In this document: positions 1 through 8,751 of the stretch, piece after piece
How the letters are laid out: every line of letters begins with the position of its first letter
Numbering within the stretch: the first letter of the stretch is position 1
NCBI RefSeq assembly: GCF_900009135.1
Contig: NZ_LT797688.1
Span: forward strand, 153,428 to 217,427
Origin: Planktothrix sp. PCC 11201
GTDB lineage: Bacteria > Cyanobacteriota > Cyanobacteriia > Cyanobacteriales > Microcoleaceae
Length of the DNA: 64,000 nucleotides
Reading direction: 5' to 3'
The notes under the pieces: generated by a model
What the model was told of the DNA's origin: nothing
Seen by the model: only the letters and a program-made list of their open reading frames with translations
Databases searched by the model: none
Position numbers and translations under genes: made by a program

Positions 1-828
1 TTAGCGAAACAATTGCAGGGGAAACTCGATGAAGCCAAATTTTGGTATACAAAAGCCCTAGATCTGAAACCCGATTGGGCGGAAGTTCATGCTAATTTAG
101 GAACAGTTTATGTTCAACAACAACAATGGCGGGAGGCCCTACAATCCTATGAAACCGCCCTACATTTTAAACCGAATCAAGCTAGAATTTATCAGAGTTT
201 ATACACAGTTTTAATTAATCTGAATCAACCGGAAGAAGCCACAAATGCCCGGTATCAAGCCTTAATTTTAGAACCCCAGTCTGTTGTCCCTCAAGAGTAT
301 ATGGACTTTGGGAAAACCTTAATTGAAAAAGGCAAATTAGAGTCAGCAATTGAATTGTATAGAAAGGGGGTAGAAGTTTACCCGAGTTTGCCCCAATCTT
401 ATTATTGGTTAGGGGAAGCATTAAGTCGGAAACAACATTGGGAAGAAGCGATCGCAGCCTATAATCAAGCGATTATTCTGAATCCCCAAAGCCATCTATC
501 TTATCAAAGTTTAGCCGATGCTTTAGTGCAACAAAAAAATTACGAACAAGCGATCGCCAATTATCAAAAAGCTATTGAACTGTGCCCAGATTTTTCTTGG
601 ACATATCATCAACTGGGAAATGCTTTATCTGAACAGGAAAAATGGCCAGAAGCCACCGTTGCTTATTATCAAGGAATCGCTCTAAATCCCAAGTTTTTTG
701 GTTCCTATTATAAGTTAGGAGAAATTTGTTCTAAGACCGGAAAACCCGCAGAAGCGATTAATTGGTATCGTCAAGCCCTGGAGATTAATCCCGATAGTTT
801 TTGGTTACATTTTACCTTGGGAAATGCT
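1..828 (+). repeat. Direct repeat, left copy (partner 2692-3519)
   Basis: These 828 bases match 2692-3519 with five differences that I counted by eye (in the stretches near 112, 182, 210-212 and 250). Similarity drops abruptly after base 828. The repeat covers the N-terminal half of the TPR arrays of the two tandem GT61 genes and probably extends left of the window. Confidence 0.93.
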
Positions 829-2505
829 CTCTGTGAAACCCAGGAATTTGACCAGGCTTTAATAGAATATTATCAAGCAATTGAATTTGAACCGAATACG
901 GATTGGTTATATCCCCCCCTGGGAAAAGTATTGATTGCTCAACAACAGTGGGCTCAAGCTATTAAAGTTTATTTTAAAGCGGTTGAACTGAATTCTAATA
1001 ATCTTTGGCTCTTAGATCAATTAGCAGAAACCTTAATTGAACAGCAGGAAGTTGAGACCGCAATTGCTGTTTATCAGGAACGTCTTAAAAGTGACCCTAA
1101 AGCTGATTTTTTACATTATAAGTTAGGCAATTTATATAAATCTCAAGGTCAATGGGAATCAGCGATCGCATCCTATCAAACTGCTATTAATGTCAATCCT
1201 AAAATTGCTGAATATTATGCTGGATTAGGAGAAATTTGGTTAAAAAAACAAGAACTAGATCTGGCAATGTCCTACTTAATAGACGCTTTAAAAATCAAGC
1301 CAGATTTATGTTCTGCTTATGAAAATATTGCTGAAATTCTACAACAGCAAGGAAAAACAGAAGAAGCATTAAAATGTTATAACTATAAATTATTACCCTC
1401 AGAAATTTTAGATCAATATTGTTTTGTTAATCCTGAACAATTGATCACATCAGACTTTAGTTCTAATGTCACCTATATTCCTGTTTATCCGGGGAGTCAA
1501 ATTTCTCTGAACCCTTCCCTAACCATTTCTCAATTTCATCCTGGGTTTATCTTTGGTCAAGCAGAAACTAGAAATGCGTTTGTAGTGACATTGGACAATG
1601 GCAAAGTTTGGGGAGATTCAGCCACCAGTGCAATTATGACAGCACAAAATGAATTACTAACTGATATTTCTACAGGATGTGCTGAATTAGTTTTATCCTC
1701 GAATAAATTACCCCCGATTTATAAAATTGATGGAACTGTTGCCTTTTTATCAGTTCAATGGGGAGAAGCATTTTACCATTGGATGTATGATGTTTTACCG
1801 GGGATTCATTTAATTCAAGAAAGCGGTATTTCCTTAGAAAGTATTGATTATTTTGTTTTCAACAGTTATCATTTTTCTTATCAAAAGCAAACCTTAAAAA
1901 TTTTAGGTATCCCCGAATCCAAAATTATCGAGAGTCGTTATCAACATTACATTCAAGCTAAAAAGGTTATTGTTCCTGCGCCTAATTTTTTCCATAATTT
2001 GACAACAACTTCTCCTTGGATTTGCCAATTCTTAAAACAACAGTTTGTTCCCCAATATTTTCTGAAAAGTCCAGGAAATCGTCGCATTTATATCAGTCGA
2101 GAACAAGCAAATTATCGCCATCTTGTGAATCAAGATGAGTTATTACAACGTTTAGAAGCATTCAACTTTGAGAGTGTTGTACTAGAATCCTTAACTATTT
2201 CTGAACAGGCTGAATTAATGGCGAGTGCATCAGTGGTTTTAGCTCCTCATGGTGCAGGATTATCCAATATTGTTTTCTGTCAACCTGGAACCAAAGTAAT
2301 TGAATTATTTGCTCCCACCCATGTCCCACCTTGCTATCGAATTATTAGTAATATTTGTGGGCTGGAACATTACTATTTAATTGGGGAACTGGTGGAAAAT
2401 GAAACATTAGATAGTATTAAGTTTTTGGGATTGTTGAATATGCGAATTAATATTGATAACTTAATGAGTTTACTGGAATTAGCAGAAATTACAAAACCTG
2501 CTTAA
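1..2505 (+). CDS. TPR-GT61 (DUF563) glycosyltransferase, copy 1, 5' truncated by window edge
   Basis: The reading frame is open from base 1, so the gene starts outside the window; by comparison with its neighbour about 52 N-terminal residues are missing. The visible 834 residues begin with some twelve TPR units (typical text 'W.EAI..Y..AI.LNP'), up to about residue 455. A GT61/DUF563 glycosyltransferase domain follows to the end. Its landmarks are FYHWMYD near residue 590 and PHGAGLSN near 750, followed by FCQPGTKVIELF. GT61 enzymes transfer xylose, arabinose or GlcNAc; the donor and acceptor here are unknown. There is no signal peptide in the visible part, so a cytoplasmic enzyme with a TPR scaffold for binding a partner or acceptor protein is inferred. 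It lies 30 bp upstream of a near-identical paralogue on the same strand, probably in one transcript. The family call is firm; the substrate is not known. Confidence 0.9.
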   Translation, partial: LAKQLQGKLDEAKFWYTKALDLKPDWAEVHANLGTVYVQQQQWREALQSYETALHFKPNQARIYQSLYTVLINLNQPEEATNARYQALILEPQSVVPQEYMDFGKTLIEKGKLESAIELYRKGVEVYPSLPQSYYWLGEALSRKQHWEEAIAAYNQAIILNPQSHLSYQSLADALVQQKNYEQAIANYQKAIELCPDFSWTYHQLGNALSEQEKWPEATVAYYQGIALNPKFFGSYYKLGEICSKTGKPAEAINWYRQALEINPDSFWLHFTLGNALCETQEFDQALIEYYQAIEFEPNTDWLYPPLGKVLIAQQQWAQAIKVYFKAVELNSNNLWLLDQLAETLIEQQEVETAIAVYQERLKSDPKADFLHYKLGNLYKSQGQWESAIASYQTAINVNPKIAEYYAGLGEIWLKKQELDLAMSYLIDALKIKPDLCSAYENIAEILQQQGKTEEALKCYNYKLLPSEILDQYCFVNPEQLITSDFSSNVTYIPVYPGSQISLNPSLTISQFHPGFIFGQAETRNAFVVTLDNGKVWGDSATSAIMTAQNELLTDISTGCAELVLSSNKLPPIYKIDGTVAFLSVQWGEAFYHWMYDVLPGIHLIQESGISLESIDYFVFNSYHFSYQKQTLKILGIPESKIIESRYQHYIQAKKVIVPAPNFFHNLTTTSPWICQFLKQQFVPQYFLKSPGNRRIYISREQANYRHLVNQDELLQRLEAFNFESVVLESLTISEQAELMASASVVLAPHGAGLSNIVFCQPGTKVIELFAPTHVPPCYRIISNICGLEHYYLIGELVENETLDSIKFLGLLNMRINIDNLMSLLELAEITKPA

Positions 2506-2535
2506 TATTTTGGGCATTCTATCGGAACAAAAATC

Positions 2536-5388
2536 ATGCCACAATCTGAAACGCCAGAAAATTCTGTGATTTTTTTATATCAACAGGCATCTCGCTATAT
2601 TTCTCAACAGCAGTTTGATGAAGCAGTTGCTGTGTGTCAACAGGCGTTAAAATTGCAACCGCGCTTTCTCCCTGCCTACAGTACCCTGGGGTTAGCGAAA
2701 CAATTGCAGGGGAAACTCGATGAAGCCAAATTTTGGTATACAAAAGCCCTAGATCTGAAACCCGATTGGGCGGAAGTTCATGCTAATTTAGGAACGGTTT
2801 ATGTTCAACAACAACAATGGCGGGAGGCCCTACAATCCTATGAAACCGCCCTACATTTTAAACCGAATCAAGCCAGAATTTATCAGAGTTTATACACAGT
2901 TTTCACTAATCTGAATCAACCGGAAGAAGCCACAAATGCCTGGTATCAAGCCTTAATTTTAGAACCCCAGTCTGTTGTCCCTCAAGAGTATATGGACTTT
3001 GGGAAAACCTTAATTGAAAAAGGCAAATTAGAGTCAGCAATTGAATTGTATAGAAAGGGGGTAGAAGTTTACCCGAGTTTGCCCCAATCTTATTATTGGT
3101 TAGGGGAAGCATTAAGTCGGAAACAACATTGGGAAGAAGCGATCGCAGCCTATAATCAAGCGATTATTCTGAATCCCCAAAGCCATCTATCTTATCAAAG
3201 TTTAGCCGATGCTTTAGTGCAACAAAAAAATTACGAACAAGCGATCGCCAATTATCAAAAAGCTATTGAACTGTGCCCAGATTTTTCTTGGACATATCAT
3301 CAACTGGGAAATGCTTTATCTGAACAGGAAAAATGGCCAGAAGCCACCGTTGCTTATTATCAAGGAATCGCTCTAAATCCCAAGTTTTTTGGTTCCTATT
3401 ATAAGTTAGGAGAAATTTGTTCTAAGACCGGAAAACCCGCAGAAGCGATTAATTGGTATCGTCAAGCCCTGGAGATTAATCCCGATAGTTTTTGGTTACA
3501 TTTTACCTTGGGAAATGCTTTATGTGAAACCCTGGAGTTTGATGAAGCTTTAGTTGCCTATTATCAAGCCATTAAACTTGAACCGAATACGGATTGGTTA
3601 TATCCTCCATTGGGAAAAGTTTTAACCGATCAAAAACAATGGAATCAAGCAATTAAAGTTTATTGTAAAGCAGTTGAACTGAATTCTAACCATCTTTGGT
3701 TATTAGGGAAATTAGCAGAAACCTTAATTGAACAGCAAGAAATTGAAACTGCTATTTCTGTTTATCAGGAATATCTAAAAGTTGATCCCAAAGCGGATAT
3801 TATACATTATAATCTAGGCAATTTATATAAATCTCAAGGTCAATGGGAATCAGCGATCACATCCTATCAAACTGCAATTAATATTAATCCTAATCATCTT
3901 TGGTTACTAGAGGAATTAATCAAAACCTTACTGGAACAGCAGCAAACTGAAATTGCAATTTTAGTTTGCCATAAATTCCTAGAAATCGCACCCAAAGCCG
4001 ATATTTTGCATTATAATTTAGCTCATATTTATCACAATTTAGATCAATTAGATAATGCTTTATTATTCTATCAAAATGCTATCAATCTAAATTCCAAGGA
4101 AGCTAAATATTATGCTGAATTAGGAGAGGTTTTCTTAAAAAAACAAGACTTAGAGCAAGCAATGTTTAACCTGATGGAATCTTTGAAAATCAAGTCGGAT
4201 TTATTTCAATCCTATGACAACATTGCTAAAATTTTACAACAACAAGGAAAAACTGAAGAAGCATTATCTTGTTATAATTATCGAGTTTTGCCCCGGTCAA
4301 TTGTAGAACAATATTGTTTTGTTAATGCTGATCAATTAATCACATCAGATTCAAGTCATAATGTTACTTATATTCCGGTTTATCCAGGTAGCCAAATTTC
4401 TTTAAAACATTCCCAAACCCTTGCTGAAGATCATTTATCGATGAGCTTTAATCAAATAGAGAATCGAAATGCGTTTGTAGTTACCTTAGACAATGGCAGG
4501 GTTTGGGGAAGTGCAGTTGTAACTGCAATTATGACGGCACAAAACGAGCTATTAACTGATATTTCTACAGGATGTGCTGAATTAGTTTTATCCTCCAATA
4601 AATTACCCCCTGTTCATAAAATTGACGGAACAGTTGCCTTTTTATCAACTCAATGTGCAGAGGGTTTTTACCATTGGATGTATGAGCTATTACCCGGGAT
4701 TCATTTAATTCAAAAAAGTGGTATTTCTTTAGATAGTATTGATTATTTTGTTGTCAATAGTTGTAATTTGTCTTTCCAAAAGCAAACCCTAAAAATACTG
4801 GGGATTCCTGAATTAAAAATTATTGAGAGTCGTTTTCACCCTCATATTCAAGCTAAAAAAATTATTGTTCCTGCACCTAATATTGATCATGTAGCATCTC
4901 CTTGGATTTGCCAATTTTTAAAGCAACAGTTAGTTGCTCAAGAGGTTTATAAAATTCCAGCCAATCGTCGGCTTTATATCAGTCGGGGACAAGCAACCCA
5001 TCGCCATATTCTGAATGAAGATCAGTTATTGCAAAGTTTAGAACCCTTGAACTTTGAGAAGGTTGTACTAGAAACTTTAACAATTGCTGAACAAGCTGAA
5101 TTAATGGCGAGTGCATCGGTGGTTTTAGCACCCCATGGTGCAGGATTATCCCATCTAGTTTTCTGTCAACCTGGAACTAAGGTTATTGAGTTATTTACAC
5201 CAAATTATATTATTCCTTGTTATCGAATTATTAGCGATATTTGTGATTTAGACTATTACTATTTAGTTGGGGAGATCATTGAGGATGAAATAGAAAATCA
5301 GGCTATGGATTTAATCAAGTTGAATATGCGAATTAATATCAATAATTTACTGAGTTTACTGGAATTGGCAGAAATTACAGCAAATTAA
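2536..5388 (+). CDS. TPR-GT61 (DUF563) glycosyltransferase, copy 2
   Basis: This 950-residue paralogue of the preceding gene starts at ATG 2536 with MPQSETPENSV. TPR units fill residues about 15-570 and a GT61/DUF563 domain the rest, with FYHWMYELLPG near 711 and PHGAGLSH near 866. It carries two extra TPR units (68 residues, around 'NPNHLWLLEELIKTLLEQ') that copy 1 lacks. DNA from 2692 to 3519 is almost identical to 1-828, while the catalytic domains differ at many positions, so the two copies may use different donors or acceptors behind a nearly common scaffold (inference). The gene ends 14 bp inside the convergent GT2 gene. GT61 membership is clear from the HGAG motif; substrate unknown. 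Confidence 0.92.
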   Translation: MPQSETPENSVIFLYQQASRYISQQQFDEAVAVCQQALKLQPRFLPAYSTLGLAKQLQGKLDEAKFWYTKALDLKPDWAEVHANLGTVYVQQQQWREALQSYETALHFKPNQARIYQSLYTVFTNLNQPEEATNAWYQALILEPQSVVPQEYMDFGKTLIEKGKLESAIELYRKGVEVYPSLPQSYYWLGEALSRKQHWEEAIAAYNQAIILNPQSHLSYQSLADALVQQKNYEQAIANYQKAIELCPDFSWTYHQLGNALSEQEKWPEATVAYYQGIALNPKFFGSYYKLGEICSKTGKPAEAINWYRQALEINPDSFWLHFTLGNALCETLEFDEALVAYYQAIKLEPNTDWLYPPLGKVLTDQKQWNQAIKVYCKAVELNSNHLWLLGKLAETLIEQQEIETAISVYQEYLKVDPKADIIHYNLGNLYKSQGQWESAITSYQTAININPNHLWLLEELIKTLLEQQQTEIAILVCHKFLEIAPKADILHYNLAHIYHNLDQLDNALLFYQNAINLNSKEAKYYAELGEVFLKKQDLEQAMFNLMESLKIKSDLFQSYDNIAKILQQQGKTEEALSCYNYRVLPRSIVEQYCFVNADQLITSDSSHNVTYIPVYPGSQISLKHSQTLAEDHLSMSFNQIENRNAFVVTLDNGRVWGSAVVTAIMTAQNELLTDISTGCAELVLSSNKLPPVHKIDGTVAFLSTQCAEGFYHWMYELLPGIHLIQKSGISLDSIDYFVVNSCNLSFQKQTLKILGIPELKIIESRFHPHIQAKKIIVPAPNIDHVASPWICQFLKQQLVAQEVYKIPANRRLYISRGQATHRHILNEDQLLQSLEPLNFEKVVLETLTIAEQAELMASASVVLAPHGAGLSHLVFCQPGTKVIELFTPNYIIPCYRIISDICDLDYYYLVGEIIEDEIENQAMDLIKLNMRININNLLSLLELAEITAN
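2692..3519 (+). repeat. Direct repeat, right copy (partner 1-828)
   Basis: Right copy of the 828-bp near-identical tract. Offset between the copies is 2691 bases. See the finding on conversion between the two paralogues. Confidence 0.93.
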
Positions 5389-6409
5389 TTCCCGCTTCTA
5401 AAGGTTGAGAACGTTTTTCTATAGTTTGTTCTAAAACCCAAGCGGTTAAATTTTGCCATTCGGGTAAATTACAAAGTTGATTCACCTCTAAAGACTGTCC
5501 TAAACTATTAGAATAATGCACAAAACTTTCTGTCCAATTTATTAGGGTTTCTACCAACAAAAATGGCGTATATTGCCAGGATTTTTGCAAATATTCTGCC
5601 ATTTCAACGGGAAAACCTGTATAATATAAATACCAGGAACTCCAGACCAAGGTACTGTAACGTACCCAATTTTCGATTAACCGAATTTCTAAGGGAATAT
5701 TGGGAAAATTAAAGAATTTATCCAAAACATAATTAATTGATTTAGCTTGGGAAATTCCATCCCGCATGGTATTTCGGTCATGTTGACGATAACAAACTGT
5801 TGATTGACGTAACCAAGCGGATTCACACCCGAATAATGCCATTCTTAAGATTAAATCGACATCTTCCGCGTGGGCTAACCCGGGTTCAAACCCATTTATT
5901 TTTAATAACCATTCTCGACGAAACATTAAGGTTCCCATGGTTCCCAAGGGTTTCCAACGTAACCAATTTTCTAAGTTTAATTCGGGAACATAGTCCCAGG
6001 GTGTCGCATCCATGAGAAGTTCTCCGGTATCGGTGACGCGACGCCATCCACTTTGAACCAGTCCTAGGTGGGGTTGGGCTTGAAAAACCGCAAGTTGGGC
6101 TGCTAATTTATCGGGAAGAAAGATATCATCCGCATCCAGAAACACAATGAACTCTCCCCGCGCCAAATTTAACCCATGATTTCGGGCGACAGAAACCCCT
6201 TGATTTTCTTGATAAACATAGCGAATATAGTCAGAATATGGTTGTAAGACTTGACGGGTATTGTCTTGGGAACCATCATCAATAATAATAATTTCGTCAG
6301 CATCATAGGTTTGATTAAGAATACTTTCGACGGCTTGCCCAACATAGCGATCGCAGTTGTATGCTGGAATGATTACACTAATTTGGGGAGTTGCTAAAGT
6401 ATGGGACAT
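5375..6409 (-). CDS. Family 2 glycosyltransferase with C-terminal helical module
   Basis: This 344-residue protein has a GT-A fold at the N-terminus: SVIIPAYNCDRY (residues about 10-21), IIIIDDGSQDNT (about 40-51) and the metal-binding FLDADD near 90. It therefore probably transfers a nucleotide-activated sugar to an acceptor on the cytoplasmic side. No membrane segment is evident. After the catalytic domain, residues about 248-325 form a helical module (RYSTLVWSSWYLYYTG... to LPEWQNL). The same module recurs three times in the 1170-residue protein at 19244-22756. The gene is convergent with the TPR-GT61 gene and overlaps its end by 14 bp. The ATG start at 6409 matches the usual GT2 N-terminus. 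Sugar and acceptor unknown. Confidence 0.92.
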   Translation of the reverse strand: MSHTLATPQISVIIPAYNCDRYVGQAVESILNQTYDADEIIIIDDGSQDNTRQVLQPYSDYIRYVYQENQGVSVARNHGLNLARGEFIVFLDADDIFLPDKLAAQLAVFQAQPHLGLVQSGWRRVTDTGELLMDATPWDYVPELNLENWLRWKPLGTMGTLMFRREWLLKINGFEPGLAHAEDVDLILRMALFGCESAWLRQSTVCYRQHDRNTMRDGISQAKSINYVLDKFFNFPNIPLEIRLIENWVRYSTLVWSSWYLYYTGFPVEMAEYLQKSWQYTPFLLVETLINWTESFVHYSNSLGQSLEVNQLCNLPEWQNLTAWVLEQTIEKRSQPLEAGINLL

Positions 6410-6442
6410 AGATGGAATCGGTAAACTTTATTGAATGTTAAA

Positions 6443-6480
6443 CGAATTACGAATTACGAATTATGAATTATGAATTAATA
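6443..6480. repeat. Short AT-rich tandem repeat
   Basis: Imperfect tandem copies of GAATTAC/GAATTAT lie in the 127-bp gap between the divergent GT2 gene and the next gene. Such short degenerate repeats are common in filamentous cyanobacterial intergenic DNA. No function can be assigned. Confidence 0.7.
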
Positions 6481-6536
6481 ACTGGTAATTCTTAATTATC
6501 AACTACTATAATACCTAAAAACGTTATTAATCATCG

Positions 6537-7979
6537 GTGCTAATTGTGAAAAATACTGTTTCTGTCAAGAAAAGTCAAAATATTCCCTGGTTTGAACAAT
6601 TGATGGCTATGGTCGCGACGCTGAACTATGGGTTGGTTTTATTCGACCTGAGTTATACGGATCTGCGAGATTACTATTTTAACTATATTCCAGTTTTGAC
6701 TCAGGTTTATGATCCGATCAAAGGAATTGAACCCCATCAAACCACAGAAAAATATTTAGGTACTATTGAACAATTAAAATCAACCGTAGTTGAAACCAGT
6801 TTAAATTCTGATCAAGCTGATAAAATTTTAGCGAACTTACGAAATCAAAGTGAGGAAATTATTAATGAAAATCCCTTTGCCATTTCCGAGAAAAGTGGGA
6901 CTTTAGAACGGATAAAAAATCGGATGCGAGAGCATATCAAAAATCCCAATAATTCCGCAAAAGAAGCCTTTAATATATTTTGGTCTCAATCTTATCTTAG
7001 ACAACAAGGATATGATCGAGAAATTCAATGGTTTGAAAAGAATATTAAACCTTTAATTGGCAGCAATTATTATCGGAGTATTAGTGAAAATGGGAAATTT
7101 ACTCGCACGTTTTGGAAAGTAGATTTACCCTTTACAATTATTTTCATTTTAGAATTTTTGGCCCGAACTTATTTGATTAGTCGTCGTTATCCTAAAGTAA
7201 CTTGGTTTGATGCGATGTTATGGCGGTGGTATGATGTGTTTTTGTTTTTACCAATTTGGCGATTATTACGAATTATTCCAGTAACGATTCGTTTAAATCA
7301 GGTGCATTTTATTAGTTTAGAACCAATTAGAATCCAAATGACTCGGGGATTTGTCGCTGCAATTGCTCGGGAATTAACCGAGTTTGTAGTGATTGAAGTG
7401 ATTCAACAAATTCAAGGAGAAATTAGGAGAGGAGATATTTTTAAACAACTGTTTTTCAATCAAAATAAACCCTATTTAGATATTAATAATGTGAATGAAA
7501 TAGAAGCGATCGCCAATCATTTAATTCAGGTTATTATTTATAAAGTTATTCCTAAATTAGAATTAGATATTGAAGCATTATTACGCTATAATATAGAACA
7601 GGTTATCGAACAATCTCCTGTGATTCAACAGTTTAAAACCATTCCAGGGTTACAACAAATTCCCCAACAGATTCAAGAAATAATTATTGCCGAACTTTCT
7701 AAATTAGCTACAGAGGGGCCCCAAGAAGCCTATCAAACCGTGACCAAAGCCATGAATGATCCCGTGGGGACAAAATTATCAAATCAATTGGTTAAAAACT
7801 TTAATAAACTTTTAGGAGAAGAATTACAAAAAGAACAGGGCTTAGAAGAAATTAAAACCCTATTAGTTGACTTTTTAGAAGAATTCAAAATCAACTATAT
7901 TCAACAAGTGGATGAATCTAACTTTGAACAAGTTCTTGCCCAGTTACAGGAACAAAGACAACTCAAAGAAACCCAATAA
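6537..7979 (+). CDS. Membrane protein of unknown function
   Basis: I do not recognise this 480-residue protein. A GTG start at 6537 is used; the internal GTG at 6546 is an alternative. The N-terminal 190 residues are soluble and partly helical. Two hydrophobic stretches follow, one at about 199-215 (FTIIFILEFLARTYLI) and one at about 228-255 (MLWRWYDVFLFLPIWRLLR). Together they look like a reduced, arginine-containing pair of the ion-channel voltage-sensor type, but no pore motif is visible. The C-terminal half is charged and helical, rich in Ile/Gln/Glu, and suggests a cytoplasmic amphipathic or coiled-coil region. It stands alone before the rimP cluster. Real gene, function unknown. Confidence 0.8.
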   Translation: MLIVKNTVSVKKSQNIPWFEQLMAMVATLNYGLVLFDLSYTDLRDYYFNYIPVLTQVYDPIKGIEPHQTTEKYLGTIEQLKSTVVETSLNSDQADKILANLRNQSEEIINENPFAISEKSGTLERIKNRMREHIKNPNNSAKEAFNIFWSQSYLRQQGYDREIQWFEKNIKPLIGSNYYRSISENGKFTRTFWKVDLPFTIIFILEFLARTYLISRRYPKVTWFDAMLWRWYDVFLFLPIWRLLRIIPVTIRLNQVHFISLEPIRIQMTRGFVAAIARELTEFVVIEVIQQIQGEIRRGDIFKQLFFNQNKPYLDINNVNEIEAIANHLIQVIIYKVIPKLELDIEALLRYNIEQVIEQSPVIQQFKTIPGLQQIPQQIQEIIIAELSKLATEGPQEAYQTVTKAMNDPVGTKLSNQLVKNFNKLLGEELQKEQGLEEIKTLLVDFLEEFKINYIQQVDESNFEQVLAQLQEQRQLKETQ

Positions 7980-8063
7980 ACATAAATGATCCTAGACCCG
8001 GGATCAAAACTCGAAACCCGATATCTGGCAATTGCTTTCCCTGTAAGCTAAACTAGAGAAATA

Positions 8064-8084
8064 GGCGAACCCACAGGGTTCGTC
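8064..8084 (+). promoter_or_regulatory. Stem-loop in rimP leader
   Basis: A 9-bp stem (8064-8072 with 8076-8084, one G-T pair) closes a three-base loop, ACA. It lies about 110 bases before the rimP start and is followed by only three T, so it looks more like a leader RNA structure than a terminator. Confidence 0.5.
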
Positions 8085-8120
8085 TTTGGCTTGGTGAGAA
8101 GACACTGTTTCACGATCTGG

Positions 8121-8142
8121 AGTGGGATTGACCCACTTTTTT
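8121..8142 (+). terminator. Terminator-like hairpin in rimP leader
   Basis: AGTGGG-attga-CCCACT is followed directly by a run of T (8137-8142). It sits 50 bases before the rimP ATG, so it may attenuate transcription of rimP-nusA-ylxR-infB rather than end an upstream transcript. The upstream gene ended at 7979. The stem is short, so activity is uncertain. Confidence 0.45.
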
Positions 8143-8192
8143 AATGGCAGTTAAGCTCTTGACCCCTGTAGACTCTAGCATTCACGTCAACT

Positions 8193-8660
8193 ATGGCTCA
8201 TCCTCTAATCCCCCAAATTCTCGACATCGCCACCCCCATCGCCCAAACATTGGGACTCGAAGTGGTCGGGGCAACCTTTTACACCAATCAGAAACCTCCT
8301 GTGCTGCGTGTAGATATCCGTAACGCCAGTCAGGATACCGGATTGGAAGATTGTGAACGGATGAGTCGAGCCTTGGATGAGGAATTAGAGACCAGCAATA
8401 TTATTCCTGATGCCTATGTGTTAGAGATTTCCAGCCCCGGAATTTCAGAATCTTTAACCAGCGATCGCGAATTCGTTTCATTCAAAGGATTTTCCATTAT
8501 TGTTAAAACATCAGAACCCTACAAAGGTCATTCTCAACAACGGGGAAAACTGGTGAGTCGGGATGAGACTGCGGTTCATTTAAGCCAAAAAGGACGACAA
8601 CTGGCTATTCCCCGGGAATTAATTACGGAAGTGTTATTTGATGAAAGTGGGGAGGAGTGA
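8193..8660 (+). CDS. rimP: Ribosome maturation factor RimP
   Basis: This 155-residue protein matches the normal RimP length and layout: an N-terminal alpha/beta domain with [19 protein letters not shown], the conserved [14 protein letters not shown] helix near 60-75, then [14 protein letters not shown] and a C-terminal SH3-like barrel. RimP assists maturation of the 30S ribosomal subunit. It is first in the order rimP-nusA-ylxR-infB, which is widely conserved in bacteria. The start at ATG 8193 gives [10 protein letters not shown]. The 210-base leader carries two hairpins. Nothing unusual in the protein. Confidence 0.97.
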   Translation: MAHPLIPQILDIATPIAQTLGLEVVGATFYTNQKPPVLRVDIRNASQDTGLEDCERMSRALDEELETSNIIPDAYVLEISSPGISESLTSDREFVSFKGFSIIVKTSEPYKGHSQQRGKLVSRDETAVHLSQKGRQLAIPRELITEVLFDESGEE

Positions 8661-8751
8661 AGGTTTTACCCCCGGCGGTGTGCTTCCCCAATTTTCCCTA
8701 AAAAATTCATCTGTGTGATCAACAAAAATTAAAGTTTAGAGGATAAAAACC

